Counted from the stretch's first letter, positions 51,790-60,608 are shown. The stretch is DNA of 64,000 nt from Streptomyces bobili (GCF_002154575.1 NZ_MUBA01000085.1:1-64000), one strand, 5' to 3'. The notes: generated by a model from the sequence alone, not told the origin. Numbers and translations are program-made.

Positions 51790-52829
51790 CCGGCGCCGCA
51801 CAGGCCCTGCCGGTCGCCCTGCTGCTGCCGGGCCAGGGCTCCCAGCACCGGCGGATGGCCGCGGGGCTCTACGGGCACGAGCCGGTGTTCACCGAGGCCA
51901 TGGACGAGTTCTTCGACGCGGCGGGCCCCGAGGGCGGTCCGCTGCGCGACGACTGGCTGGCCGAACGGCCCGCCACGGACATCGATCACGTCACCCGCTC
52001 ACAGCCGCTGCTCTTCGCCGTGGACCACGCGCTGGGGCGGCTGGTGCTGGGTTGGGGGGTGCGCCCGGCGGCGCTCCTCGGGCACAGCATCGGAGAGCTG
52101 GCGGCGGCCACACTGGCCGGGGTGTTCGCTCCGCGGGACGCCGCCGGCCTGGTGCTCGACCGGATACGGCGGCTGTCGGCGGCTCCGCCGGGCGGCATGC
52201 TCGCGGTGGCCGCGTCCACGGCGGAAGTGGCCCCGTACCTGAGGGGAGACGTCGTGGTCGGCGCGGTCAACGCCCCGCGGCAGACCGTGCTCGCCGGACC
52301 CGACGGCCCGCTGGACGAGGTGGACCGCGCCCTGCGGGAGGCCGGGTTCGTCTGCCGCCGGGTGCCGTCGCTGAGCGCCTTCCACAGTCCGGTGCTCGAA
52401 CCCGCCTGCCGGGGGGCCGCCGCGGTCTTCGCAGCGGCCCGCAAAAACCCGCCGGCCGTGCCGGTCCACTCCGCCTACACCGCCGCCCCGCTGACGGAGT
52501 CCGACATCGGCGACCCCGCCTTCTGGGCGCGACAGCCGGTGGCACCGGTGCTGTTCTGGCCCGCTCTGGAGGGACTGCTGGCCACCGGCGACCATCTGCT
52601 GGTGGAGGTGGGGCCGGGACAGGGGCTGTCCCAGCTGGTCCGCCGGCACCCGGCTGTGCGCCGGGGCAGCAGCGCCGTGGTGTCGCTGCTCCCGGCGCGG
52701 CCGGGGCCGCCGGAGGCGGACCGCGCCGCGGTGGCCGCCGCCGCGGAGCGGATCACGGCGGCGGGGTGGCCGGCCGCCCCCGCGAGCGGGGACCGCGGCC
52801 GGCCGTCACGGCGGGCCGCGGCCGGCTGA
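51786..52829 (+). CDS. aknF: Acyltransferase (DpsD/AknF-like)
   Basis: The 347-residue product has the acyltransferase motifs [17 protein letters not shown], the Ser101 nucleophile in [11 protein letters not shown] and the specificity motif AFHSPVLEP. In daunorubicin-type clusters DpsD accompanies DpsC in starter selection; its exact task is debated and it may edit acetyl-primed ACP. It starts at GTG 51786, overlapping the KSIII gene, and ends the operon at a terminator. Confidence 0.93.
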   Translation: MTGAAQALPVALLLPGQGSQHRRMAAGLYGHEPVFTEAMDEFFDAAGPEGGPLRDDWLAERPATDIDHVTRSQPLLFAVDHALGRLVLGWGVRPAALLGHSIGELAAATLAGVFAPRDAAGLVLDRIRRLSAAPPGGMLAVAASTAEVAPYLRGDVVVGAVNAPRQTVLAGPDGPLDEVDRALREAGFVCRRVPSLSAFHSPVLEPACRGAAAVFAAARKNPPAVPVHSAYTAAPLTESDIGDPAFWARQPVAPVLFWPALEGLLATGDHLLVEVGPGQGLSQLVRRHPAVRRGSSAVVSLLPARPGPPEADRAAVAAAAERITAAGWPAAPASGDRGRPSRRAAAG

Positions 52830-52845
52830 CCCGCGGAAGAAGAGG

Positions 52846-52886
52846 TGACGTCCCGTCCCCGTGAACCGCCCGGGGGCGGGACGTCA
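52846..52886. terminator. Bidirectional terminator between AT and methyltransferase genes
   Basis: TGACGTCCCG(T)CCCC at 52846-52860 pairs with 52873-52886, a 14-bp stem with one bulged T. It covers the stop codon of the convergent methyltransferase gene. Confidence 0.8.
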
Positions 52887-53744
52887 GTTCCCCACGGTCG
52901 CGGTGACGTACCGCACGGGGGTGTCGATGGTGAGCGGGCCGTCCCCGTCCCGCATCGCGTCGAGCGAGGTGATCAGCCGCTCCCGCAGCTGCTGCCGTTT
53001 GTCCTGCGCCAGGTGGTTCCAGAGCAGGCGCATCCCCTGGGTGTGCGACCAGTCCACCCAGGCCAGGCCCGATTCGGCCACCAGCGTGACGGGTTCGTCG
53101 ACGACCGTCACCTCCTGGAAGCCGCACCGCTCCAGCGTGCGGGTGAGGTCCCGCGGGTCCGCGAGCCAGCTGTTGAAGCGCTGCTGGAGCTGTTCGGGCT
53201 GCCACTGCGGCGGCAGGTCCAGCAGCAGCTCGCGCGGGATCAGTTCGGTGAACACGGGGGGCAGGAAGGGGAAGGTGTCGTCGCTGAACACCGGGCTGGT
53301 GAAGGCGAGTCGGCCCCCGGGGGAGAGCAGCGGCGCGTAACGGGCCAGCGCCGTGGGGGCGTCGGGCAGGAAGATGACGCTGTAGCTGCCCAGGACCACG
53401 TCGAAGGAGTGCGGCGCGAAGTCGGGGTGTTCCCCGTCCATCACCCGCAGTTCCACCATGGCGGCGTCGCGCAGCGCCGCCTCCTTCGTGGCCTCCTCGA
53501 TCATCGCCTCGGCGACGTCGATGCCCACGACACGGCCCTCGGGCCCCACGCGTTCGGCTGCCGGGAAGACGCAGGCGCCCCGCCCGCAGCCGACGTCGAG
53601 GACCCGGGCGCCGACGGCAGGTGCCGCGCGTTCCACCAGACGTCGGCCCATCGGGGTGAAGAATTCCACGCCGAGCCGGTCGTAGGTCGCCGCGGCGCTG
53701 TTGAAGGCCGCCGCCACTTCGGATTTGTAGGTGGACGTGTCCAC
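52884..53744 (-). CDS. aknG: Aklanonic acid O-methyltransferase (AknG/DnrC-like)
   Basis: The 286-residue product starts at GTG 53744 with a GGGAGAG site. It has SAM motif [15 protein letters not shown], followed by [12 protein letters not shown] and a C-terminal [15 protein letters not shown] region, and has the length I expect for DnrC/AknG. These enzymes methylate the carboxyl of aklanonic acid so that the fourth ring can close. It is divergent from the AknH-like cyclase gene, whose substrate it makes. Confidence 0.9.
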   Translation of the reverse strand: MDTSTYKSEVAAAFNSAAATYDRLGVEFFTPMGRRLVERAAPAVGARVLDVGCGRGACVFPAAERVGPEGRVVGIDVAEAMIEEATKEAALRDAAMVELRVMDGEHPDFAPHSFDVVLGSYSVIFLPDAPTALARYAPLLSPGGRLAFTSPVFSDDTFPFLPPVFTELIPRELLLDLPPQWQPEQLQQRFNSWLADPRDLTRTLERCGFQEVTVVDEPVTLVAESGLAWVDWSHTQGMRLLWNHLAQDKRQQLRERLITSLDAMRDGDGPLTIDTPVRYVTATVGN

Positions 53745-53802
53745 TGGCTCTCCCGCTCTCTCGGTGGATTTTCCACTTTTCCCCTCCGCTCTCGGGCGCG
53801 GG

Positions 53803-53842
53803 TGGAGTGCTCTTGGAGTGCCGCTGGAATGCGGCTGGACAA
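53803..53842. promoter_or_regulatory. Four SARP-type heptamers at exact 11-bp spacing
   Basis: TGGAGTG (53803), TGGAGTG (53814), TGGAATG (53825) and TGGACAA (53836) form the clearest heptamer array in the window. It lies in the divergent region between the methyltransferase and cyclase genes and could activate either or both. Confidence 0.75.
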
Positions 53843-53946
53843 AACCAAAAGGAGCCCCTGGAGGGCCTGTCGGCTCTTGTTCGCGGTCGTGCCGTCTCCT
53901 AAGAATTGGTTCCGGCACGGTAGTGACCGATTCAGAAGGAGCAGGC

Positions 53947-54381
53947 GTGAGTGAGCAGATAGCGGCCGTTCGGCGCATGGTCGAGGCGTACAACACCGGG
54001 AAAACGGATGATGTGGCCGACTACATCCATCCGGAATACATGAATCCGGGAACCCTGGAATTCACCTCGCTGCGCGGCCCGGAACTTTTCGCGATCAATG
54101 TCGCGTGGGTCAAGAAGACGTTCTCCGAGGAGGCGCGTCTGGAGGAGGTCGGCATCGAGGAGCGGGCCGACTGGGTGCGCGCCCGGCTGGTGCTCTACGG
54201 CCGGCACGTCGGTGAGATGGTCGGCATGGCGCCGACCGGACGGCTGTTCTCCGGCGAGCAGATCCACCTCCTGCACTTCGTCGACGGGAAGATCCACCAC
54301 CACCGCGACTGGCCCGACTACCAGGGCACCTACCGCCAGCTCGGCGAGCCGTGGCCGGAGACCGAGCACCGCCGTCCCTGA
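53947..54381 (+). CDS. aknH: Aklanonic acid methyl ester cyclase (AknH/DnrD/SnoaL-like)
   Basis: The 144-residue product, from GTG 53947 behind AAGGAG, has the SnoaL cyclase fold with [20 protein letters not shown] near the start. The C-terminal catalytic stretch [20 protein letters not shown] contains the conserved Asp of this family. It closes the fourth ring by intramolecular aldol condensation to give aklaviketone. It is followed by the second SARP gene after 43 bp. Confidence 0.93.
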   Translation: MSEQIAAVRRMVEAYNTGKTDDVADYIHPEYMNPGTLEFTSLRGPELFAINVAWVKKTFSEEARLEEVGIEERADWVRARLVLYGRHVGEMVGMAPTGRLFSGEQIHLLHFVDGKIHHHRDWPDYQGTYRQLGEPWPETEHRRP

Positions 54382-54424
54382 GGCGGCTTCGACGGCGGGA
54401 GACGGCGGGAACGAGGGGGGCACG

Positions 54425-55267
54425 ATGGAGTTCGGTGTTCTGGGACCGCTGTACGTGCGGGTGAACGGTGCGACCACCGCGCCGAGCGCCCCGAAACTGC
54501 GGAACGTGCTGGCGATGCTGCTCGTCCACGCGGGGCAGGTGGTGCCCGTGCCGTCGCTGGTGCGGGACCTGTGGGACGAGGACCCGCCGGTCAGCGGCCT
54601 GACCACGCTGCAGACGTACATCCTGAATCTGCGCAAGATGTTCTCCGCGGTCACCGGACTGACCACCGCGGAGGTGGCCCGCGACGTCCTGGTGACGCGG
54701 GCGGGCGGCTACGCGCTGGCCGCGGAGGCCGGCGTGCTCGACGTCCACCGCTACCAGCGTCTCGTGACCTCCGGCCGCGAGGCCCTGGCGCGCGGCGACG
54801 ACGCGGCCGGGATACGGGACCTGAACGAGGCGCTGCTGCTGTGGCGGGGCCCCGCGCTGGCGGACGTACCGGCGGGGCGGGTGCTGGAGAGCAGGCGCCG
54901 GCAGCTGGAGGAGTCCCGGCTCGCCGCGTTCGAGTACCTGGTCGACGTGGAGCTGCGGCTCGGCATGTACCGCGAGGTGCTCGCCGAGCTGGCCGCCCTC
55001 ACGGTGGAGAACCCGCTGCACGAGGGGCTGCACGGCCAGTACATGTGGGCCCTGCACCTCAGCGGGCGGCGGGCCCAGGCGTTGCAGGTCTTCCACCGGC
55101 TGCGGGGTGCGCTGGTGGCGGGCCTCGGCCTGGAGCCGGGTCCGCAGGTGCAGCGGCTGCACCAGGCGGTGCTGAACGCGGACACCGCCTTCGAACCCCG
55201 CTTCACCGTGCGCCGGCCCGCGGTCGCCGCGCCGGCCACGGCCTTCGGGGGCGGACGGTCGTACTGA
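54425..55267 (+). CDS. Second SARP family activator
   Basis: The 280-residue product has the SARP layout: winged helix (MEFGVLGPLYVRVNGATTAP; LQTYILNLRKMFS) and activator domain (RYQRLVTSGREALARGDDAA; NPLHEGLHGQYMWALHLSGR). It lacks extra ATPase domains, so it is a small SARP like DnrI. It is cotranscribed with the cyclase gene. Two SARPs in one cluster suggest layered control, or one inherited with each half of the locus. Confidence 0.93.
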   Translation: MEFGVLGPLYVRVNGATTAPSAPKLRNVLAMLLVHAGQVVPVPSLVRDLWDEDPPVSGLTTLQTYILNLRKMFSAVTGLTTAEVARDVLVTRAGGYALAAEAGVLDVHRYQRLVTSGREALARGDDAAGIRDLNEALLLWRGPALADVPAGRVLESRRRQLEESRLAAFEYLVDVELRLGMYREVLAELAALTVENPLHEGLHGQYMWALHLSGRRAQALQVFHRLRGALVAGLGLEPGPQVQRLHQAVLNADTAFEPRFTVRRPAVAAPATAFGGGRSY

Positions 55268-55319
55268 CGGGCGTGACCACACGTGATTGCGCTGCTCGAT
55301 CAGGCGTGGCTAGGGTGCC

Positions 55320-55341
55320 CACTAGCTAAATTTGATTAGTT
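55320..55341. promoter_or_regulatory. Putative PadR-type operator upstream of nitroreductase gene
   Basis: CACTAGCTAAATTTGATTAG is an AT-rich imperfect palindrome in GC-rich DNA, 12 bp before the start codon. It shares the half-site TTTGATTAGT with the palindrome at 60625-60648 and AAATTTGATTA with that at 60671-60692, both beside the PadR-type gene. Confidence 0.65.
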
Positions 55342-55352
55342 CGGGAGGGGTC

Positions 55353-55823
55353 ATGCCGGAGAAGGACCAGTCGCAGCCGACGGAACAGCGGGACGAGGCG
55401 CCCCTGGACAGCCCCACGGGGTGGGTGGCGGCGCACATCCGCCGTTACGACCGCAGCGGCGGGAAGGAGGGGCAGAAGTGGTACGGGCTCGACACGCTGC
55501 TCCTGACCACCCGCGGCCGGAAATCGGGCCGGCTCCGCCGCACCGCGGTGATCTACGGCCGGGACGGCGGCAACATCATCGTCGTCGGATCGAACGGGGG
55601 AAAACCCGAGCACCCCTTGTGGTACCTCAACCTCGTCGCCTCGCCGGAGGCCCACGTCCAGATAGGTGAGGAACATCTCGATGTGCGGGCCCGCACGGCG
55701 ACCGCCGAGGAGAAGCCGGATCTCTGGAAGCTGATGACGGGGCTCTTTCCCCAGTACAAGAGTTACCAGAAGAAGACCGACCGGGAAATTCCGGTGGTCA
55801 TCCTGGAGCCCGTCGAGAAGTGA
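55353..55823 (+). CDS. Deazaflavin (F420)-dependent nitroreductase family protein
   Basis: The 156-residue product belongs to the split-barrel Ddn/FDR family: LLLTTRGRKSGRLRRTAVIY, then VVGSNGGKPEHPLWYLNL and the HVQIGEEHLDVRARTATAEE segment. Such enzymes use F420H2 to reduce quinones or nitro compounds. In this cluster it could reduce the anthraquinone for tailoring or for protection; its operator links it to the export genes. It is not a standard aclacinomycin gene that I can name. Confidence 0.85.
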   Translation: MPEKDQSQPTEQRDEAPLDSPTGWVAAHIRRYDRSGGKEGQKWYGLDTLLLTTRGRKSGRLRRTAVIYGRDGGNIIVVGSNGGKPEHPLWYLNLVASPEAHVQIGEEHLDVRARTATAEEKPDLWKLMTGLFPQYKSYQKKTDREIPVVILEPVEK

Positions 55824-55895
55824 TCACCACGACCCGGAACCGAGCCGGGGCCGAATGTTCGAAGAAAATTTACGGCAGGTAAAGAAAGGGTGTTT

Positions 55896-57527
55896 GTGTT
55901 GAACGAATTCACGCGCCGCGGATTCCTCGGCACCGCGGCAGCGGTCGGCGGAACCACCGTGGTGACCACGGCCCTGGGCGGAGCCCCGGCCGCCGAGGCG
56001 GCCGTCCCCGAAGCGGCGGACGGTGGCGCGTGCGGCGCGCGGACCTCGCTGGTGAAGGTGGACCGGGCGGACCGGCGCTACCAGGACCTGGTCACCAGGG
56101 GCTTCAACGGGCGCTTCCGCGGCCGGCCCGACGTCGTGTACGTCGTCCACACCGCGGACCAGGTCGTCGACGCGGTGAACCAGGCCGTGGCCGCGGGCCG
56201 GCGGATCGCGGTGCGCAGCGGCGGGCACTGCTTCGAGGGCTTCGTGGACGATCCCGCCGTCCGGGCCGTCATCGACATGTCCCAGATGAGGCAGGTCTTC
56301 TACGACTCCGGCAAGCGGGCGTTCGCCGTGGAACCCGGAGCCACCCTCGGGGAGACCTACCGGGCCCTGTACCTCGACTGGGGCGTGACCATCCCGGCCG
56401 GCGTCTGCCCCCAGGTGGGAGTCGGCGGCCATGTCCTGGGCGGAGGCTACGGTCCGCTGTCCCGCCGGGACGGCGTGGTGGCCGACCATCTCCACGCGGT
56501 CGAGGTCGTCGTCGTGGACGCCTCGGGCCAGGCCCGCAAGGTCGTGGCCACGAGCGCCGCGGACGACCCCAACCGCGAGCTGTGGTGGGCCCACACCGGC
56601 GGCGGCGGAGGCAACTTCGGGATCGTCACCCGGTACTGGTTCCGCACGCCCGGCGCCACCGGCACCGACCCGTCCGCACTCCTGCCCAAGGCCCCCACGT
56701 CCACCCTGCGGCACATCGTGACCTGGGACTGGTCCGCTCTCACCGAGGAGGCGTTCACCCGGATCATCGACAACCACGGGGCCTGGCACCAGCGCAACAG
56801 CGCCGCCGGCACCCCGTACGCCAGCATGCACAGCGTCTTCTACCTCAACAGCCGTGCGGCCGGGCAGATCCTGCTGGACATCCAGACCGACGGCGGCCTG
56901 GACGGCGCCGAGACCCTGCTGAACGACTTCGTGGCCGCGGTCAACGAGGGCACCGGTGTCGAGCCCGCCGTGCAGCGGACCACGGAGCCGTGGCTGCGCG
57001 CCACGCTGGCCAACAAGTTCGACACCGGCGGCTTCGACCGGACCAAGTCCAAGGGCGCGTATCTGCGCAAGCCCTGGACCGCCGCCCAGGCCGCCACGCT
57101 CTACCGCCATCTGAGCGCCGACTCCCAGGTCTGGGGAGAGGTCTCGCTCTACTCCTACGGAGGCAAGGTCAACTCCGTGCCGGAGACGGCCACCGCCACG
57201 GCCCAGCGCGACTCCATCATCAAGGTGTGGATGTCGGCGACCTGGATGGATCCCGCCCACGACGACGCCAACCTCGCCTGGATCCGGGAGATCTACCGCG
57301 AGATCTTCGCCACCACCGGCGGTGTTCCGGTGCCCGACGACCGCACGGAGGGCACCTTCATCAACTATCCCGACGTCGACCTGGCCGACCCGCGGTGGAA
57401 CACCTCGGGCGTCCCCTGGTACACGCTCTACTACAAGGGGAACTACCCGCGCCTGCAGAGGGTCAAGGCGCGCTGGGATCCGCGGGACGTCTTCCGGCAC
57501 GCGTTGTCGGTGCGCCCGCCCGGCTGA
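55896..57527 (+). CDS. aknOx: Tat-secreted sugar oxidase (AknOx-like, BBE family)
   Basis: From GTG 55896 the product is 543 residues. It begins with a twin-arginine signal (FTRRGFLGTAAAVGG) ending near AEAA. A PCMH FAD domain and BBE C-terminus follow. His111 (RSGGHCFEGF) and Cys171 (AGVCPQVGVGGHVLGGGYG) are 60 residues apart, as are the two residues that bind FAD covalently in AknOx (His70 and Cys130 of the mature enzyme). AknOx oxidises terminal rhodinose to cinerulose A and then L-aculose outside the cell. Confidence 0.9.
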   Translation: MLNEFTRRGFLGTAAAVGGTTVVTTALGGAPAAEAAVPEAADGGACGARTSLVKVDRADRRYQDLVTRGFNGRFRGRPDVVYVVHTADQVVDAVNQAVAAGRRIAVRSGGHCFEGFVDDPAVRAVIDMSQMRQVFYDSGKRAFAVEPGATLGETYRALYLDWGVTIPAGVCPQVGVGGHVLGGGYGPLSRRDGVVADHLHAVEVVVVDASGQARKVVATSAADDPNRELWWAHTGGGGGNFGIVTRYWFRTPGATGTDPSALLPKAPTSTLRHIVTWDWSALTEEAFTRIIDNHGAWHQRNSAAGTPYASMHSVFYLNSRAAGQILLDIQTDGGLDGAETLLNDFVAAVNEGTGVEPAVQRTTEPWLRATLANKFDTGGFDRTKSKGAYLRKPWTAAQAATLYRHLSADSQVWGEVSLYSYGGKVNSVPETATATAQRDSIIKVWMSATWMDPAHDDANLAWIREIYREIFATTGGVPVPDDRTEGTFINYPDVDLADPRWNTSGVPWYTLYYKGNYPRLQRVKARWDPRDVFRHALSVRPPG

Positions 57528-57537
57528 CCGGTCGCCG

Positions 57538-57574
57538 AAGGGGCGGTGGCCGCGTCCCGCGGCCACCGCCCCTT
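57538..57574. terminator. Bidirectional terminator, 17-bp stem
   Basis: AAGGGGCGGTGGCCGCG (57538-57554) pairs perfectly with 57558-57574 around TCC. It separates the convergent oxidase and N-methyltransferase genes. Confidence 0.93.
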
Positions 57575-57588
57575 GCGCGTGGGCGTGC

Positions 57589-58320
57589 TCAGTCCCGCGC
57601 GGCCGGCCGCGCGCGCTCCGCGAGGAACAGTCCCCGGCCCGACTGGATGCCGCCGACATAGGTGACACGCAGACCCGCCCGCGCGAACGCCTCCTCGTAC
57701 TGGGCCCGGGTGAACAGGGTGAGGGCGTGCCGCTCCGCGAAGTGCCGTACGCCGCTTCCCGGTTCGGCCACCACGTAGTGCACGGACATGTGCGAGGTGT
57801 GCCCCTCGCGTTCCGTGTACGAGACGCGGGTCATCGTCCTCCTCCCCACGGTCACCGTGTCCCCGGACACGTGGTGTTCCAGGGAGGTCTCCAGGAACCA
57901 CCACGGATCGACCGCCACGACACCGTCCGCCGTCAGGTGCTCCGCGAACGACCGCAGCGCCGACGTCAGTTCCGCGGTGTCCTTCAGATAGGCGATCGAG
58001 CCGAACATGCAGGTGATCACGTCGTACGAGCGCCCCAGGGCGAGGTCGCGCATGTCACCGCTGTGCAGGACGGCGGCGGGTACCGCGGTGCGGGCCATCG
58101 ACAGCATGGCGTCGGACAGCTCCAGCCCCTCCACCTTGTCGAAGTGCCCGGCGAAGTGCCGCAGATGGGCGCCGGTGCCGCAGGCGACGTCCAGCAGCGA
58201 GGCGGCCTGCGGATTGCGGGACCGCGCGAGTCCGGCGACCGTGGCGGCCTCCGCCCGGTAGTCCTTTCCGCGTGACTCGTGGAGCAGCTCGTAGATCTCG
58301 GCCATTCCGGGTCCGTACAT
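57589..58320 (-). CDS. Second aminosugar N-methyltransferase-like protein
   Basis: The 243-residue product is a clear paralogue of the 37.6-kb enzyme: SLLDVACGTGAHLRHF, CMFGSIAYLKD and DPWWFLETSLEHHV align directly. TylM1/DesVI-type enzymes act on TDP-aminosugars. Why two are present is unclear: they might do successive methylations, act on different sugars, or one may be a leftover. It is cotranscribed with the NmrA-like gene 14 bp upstream. Confidence 0.85.
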   Translation of the reverse strand: MYGPGMAEIYELLHESRGKDYRAEAATVAGLARSRNPQAASLLDVACGTGAHLRHFAGHFDKVEGLELSDAMLSMARTAVPAAVLHSGDMRDLALGRSYDVITCMFGSIAYLKDTAELTSALRSFAEHLTADGVVAVDPWWFLETSLEHHVSGDTVTVGRRTMTRVSYTEREGHTSHMSVHYVVAEPGSGVRHFAERHALTLFTRAQYEEAFARAGLRVTYVGGIQSGRGLFLAERARPAARD

Positions 58321-58334
58321 GGGGGTTCGCTCCT

Positions 58335-59180
58335 TCAGCCGGCGGTGCCGAAACTGTCGACGTGGTCCGCGGCCCAGTGGGCGAAGGTGCGTGCCTCCCG
58401 GCCCGTGACCTTCCGCACGACATCCGTGACCGGACCGGGGGTGACTGCGGACTCCGCCAGGTAGTCGAGGACCATCTCGACGACCGGGGGCGGCATGGAG
58501 CCGCTCATCGCGGCCCGCCCGGCGTCGCGGCTCAGCTCCTCGAAGCGGATCTCCCGGCCGAGCGTGCGGGCCAGCACGGCGACCTGTTCGATCTGGGTCA
58601 GGGCCCGGGGGCCGGTCACCTCGTAGCTCGCGCCCTCATGACCGTCCTCCAACAGCGCGGCCACCGCCACCGCGGCGACGTCCGCCTCGTGGACGAGTGC
58701 GCGGGCGGCCCTGCCGTACGGGGCGCGCACCACGCTCTCCGTCCGGATGGAGTGACCCCACTTCCACAGCACGTTGACGGCGAACTCGTCCGGGCGTACG
58801 AAGGTCCACGCCACCCCGCTGTCCTCGACCGCCCGCTCGACCGTCCGGTGGTGCCGGGCGCTGTGATTGGCCTCGTCGTCGCTGAGCACCGAACTGGACG
58901 ACAGGACGACGATGTGCCGGACCCCCGCCTTGCGGGCCAGCGTGGCGACCTCGTGGGCGGTCTCGGGGACCGGGAAGAGGTACATCCGCTCGACGTCCTC
59001 CAGGGCGGCGGCCAGGGTCTCCGGCCGTTCCAGGTCACCCTGGACGACTTCGACGCCGGCCGGCAGCGAGGCCGCCGCGGGTGACCGGGTGAGCGCCCTG
59101 ACCCGGTGCCCGGAGGCCGCCAGACCTTCCGTCACATGGCGGCCGACGGTGCCCGTGGCGCCGGTCAACAGGATGTTCAA
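58335..59180 (-). CDS. NmrA-like NAD(P)H-binding reductase (SnoaW-like candidate)
   Basis: The 281-residue product is an atypical SDR: MNILLTGATGTVGRHVTEGL, VVLSSSSVLSD and the FVRPDEFAVNVLWKW stretch. It is divergent from a SnoaL-like gene. In nogalamycin biosynthesis an SDR-type reductase (SnoaW) and a SnoaL-like protein (SnoaL2) together hydroxylate C-1. By analogy this could be the reductase that prepares the anthraquinone. This is inference from context; other reductions are possible. Confidence 0.7.
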   Translation of the reverse strand: MNILLTGATGTVGRHVTEGLAASGHRVRALTRSPAAASLPAGVEVVQGDLERPETLAAALEDVERMYLFPVPETAHEVATLARKAGVRHIVVLSSSSVLSDDEANHSARHHRTVERAVEDSGVAWTFVRPDEFAVNVLWKWGHSIRTESVVRAPYGRAARALVHEADVAAVAVAALLEDGHEGASYEVTGPRALTQIEQVAVLARTLGREIRFEELSRDAGRAAMSGSMPPPVVEMVLDYLAESAVTPGPVTDVVRKVTGREARTFAHWAADHVDSFGTAG

Positions 59181-59397
59181 GACTCCTCCTCGGCGAGTGG
59201 AACGGTGCCCCCGGCGGTCCGCCGGGGCAGTGGCTCCCGGGCAAGGCTGGCGGGCGGGACTAGAGGAACCCGTGAGCCCGGATGGATCCGGGCACGCTCC
59301 GGCGGCTCCAGGGGGAATGGACGGTTCCTGTAGCCGTTCTCAGGCGGGGGACGGGCAGGCTGGCGTGACATCATCCGCGAGACTGCGAGGAGACGCC

Positions 59398-59835
59398 ATG
59401 TCAATGGCCGAGCGCAAGGCGCTGTGTCTGGAAATGGTCGCCGCCTGGAACCGGTGGGACCTGAGCGGGATCATCAAGCACTGGTCGCCGGACATCGTGC
59501 ACTACTCCGAGGACAACGAGGTGAGTTCCGCCGACATGGTGAAGCTCATGGAGGGCGGGCTGAAGGCGTTCCCCGATCTCCAGCTCGAAGTGAAGAGCAT
59601 CATGGCCGAGGAGGACCGGGTCGCGCTGCGGATCACCGTGACCGCCACCCACCAGGGCGAGTTCATGGGCGTACAGCCCACCGGACAGCGGGTCAGCTGG
59701 CACCTGGTGGAGGAACTGCGCTTCGTCGACGGCAAGGTCGTGGAGCACTGGGACGTCATCAACATGCGCCCCCTCCTGGTCCACCTCGGCAAGCTGCCGG
59801 ACGTCCCGAAGGTCGCCCTGGAGGCGAGCGCCTGA
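59398..59835 (+). CDS. SnoaL-like protein, AclR/SnoaL2-type hydroxylase candidate
   Basis: The 145-residue product has a SnoaL fold (LCLEMVAAWNRWDLSGIIKH; AFPDLQLEVKSIMAEEDRVA; TATHQGEFMGVQPTGQRVSW; GKVVEHWDVINM). It lacks the HRDWPDYQG end of true fourth-ring cyclases, and that role is already filled at 53.9 kb. AclR and SnoaL2 are SnoaL-fold proteins needed for C-1 hydroxylation of anthracyclines. I therefore favour this role with the divergent NmrA-like reductase. Confidence 0.72.
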   Translation: MSMAERKALCLEMVAAWNRWDLSGIIKHWSPDIVHYSEDNEVSSADMVKLMEGGLKAFPDLQLEVKSIMAEEDRVALRITVTATHQGEFMGVQPTGQRVSWHLVEELRFVDGKVVEHWDVINMRPLLVHLGKLPDVPKVALEASA

Positions 59836-59999
59836 CCCGCCACCGCACCGGCCGGCTCGTCCGCCGCCGCGTCGCGGGAGCGAAGGGGGTGCGGGGCGAG
59901 TCGTCCCCGCGCCCCGCTTCCGCGTTCCGGCGGCTCACTATGCTGACGCCGGACAGGCGGCAGGCAGCGGAACGCCGCACAGGACGGAACGGAGTGACG

Positions 60000-60608
60000 A
60001 TGTCGGCGACGCGATTACTGGTCCTCGGGGTGGTGCGCGGCTTCGGCAGGACGCACGGATACCGCGTACGTGCCGAGCTGCTGTCCTGGGGGATCGACGA
60101 CTGGGCCAACGTCAAGCCCGGCTCGATCTACCACGCGCTGCGACAGCTGGCGAAGGACGGCCTGCTGGAGGCCAGCGAGATCATGGACTGGCCGGGGCGG
60201 GTGGACTACAGCGTGACCCCCGAGGGGGACGAGGAGTTCTTCCGGCTGCTCGTCGACGCCCTGGAGCGGCCCGAACGCCGCGACGACACGCTCAGGGCCG
60301 GCCTCGCGCTGATGCCCGCCCTCTCCCGTGACCGTGCCGTCGCCGCCCTGTCGAGGCGCCTGGGCGTCCTGGAGGCACAGCGCGCGGTGCTGCGCGAGGA
60401 ATCCGGGACGGCGCGGGCCGAAGGGCTGCCCCCGCAGCTGGCCGAACTGTGGAGGATGCGCATGCGGTACGCCGACCTCGGCGTCGAGTGGACCCGTGAC
60501 CTGCTGGAACGGGTGAGTTCAGGGGAGTACGAACTGGCGGGGGAGGACCGCGACCCCTTGGGGGCACCGGGCTCCCGGCATGCGCTCGGTGCTCCGTCGG
60601 CGCACTGA
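60000..60608 (+). CDS. PadR family transcriptional regulator
   Basis: The 202-residue product, from ATG 60000, has the PadR winged helix (LLVLGVVRGFGRTHGYRVRA; NVKPGSIYHALRQLAKDGLL; GRVDYSVTPEGDEEF) and a Vir_act_alpha_C-like helical tail. PadR repressors near ABC transporters, such as LmrR, bind drugs and release their operators. It lies directly upstream of a DrrAB-like transporter, with two matching palindromes between. Confidence 0.9.
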   Translation: MSATRLLVLGVVRGFGRTHGYRVRAELLSWGIDDWANVKPGSIYHALRQLAKDGLLEASEIMDWPGRVDYSVTPEGDEEFFRLLVDALERPERRDDTLRAGLALMPALSRDRAVAALSRRLGVLEAQRAVLREESGTARAEGLPPQLAELWRMRMRYADLGVEWTRDLLERVSSGEYELAGEDRDPLGAPGSRHALGAPSAH

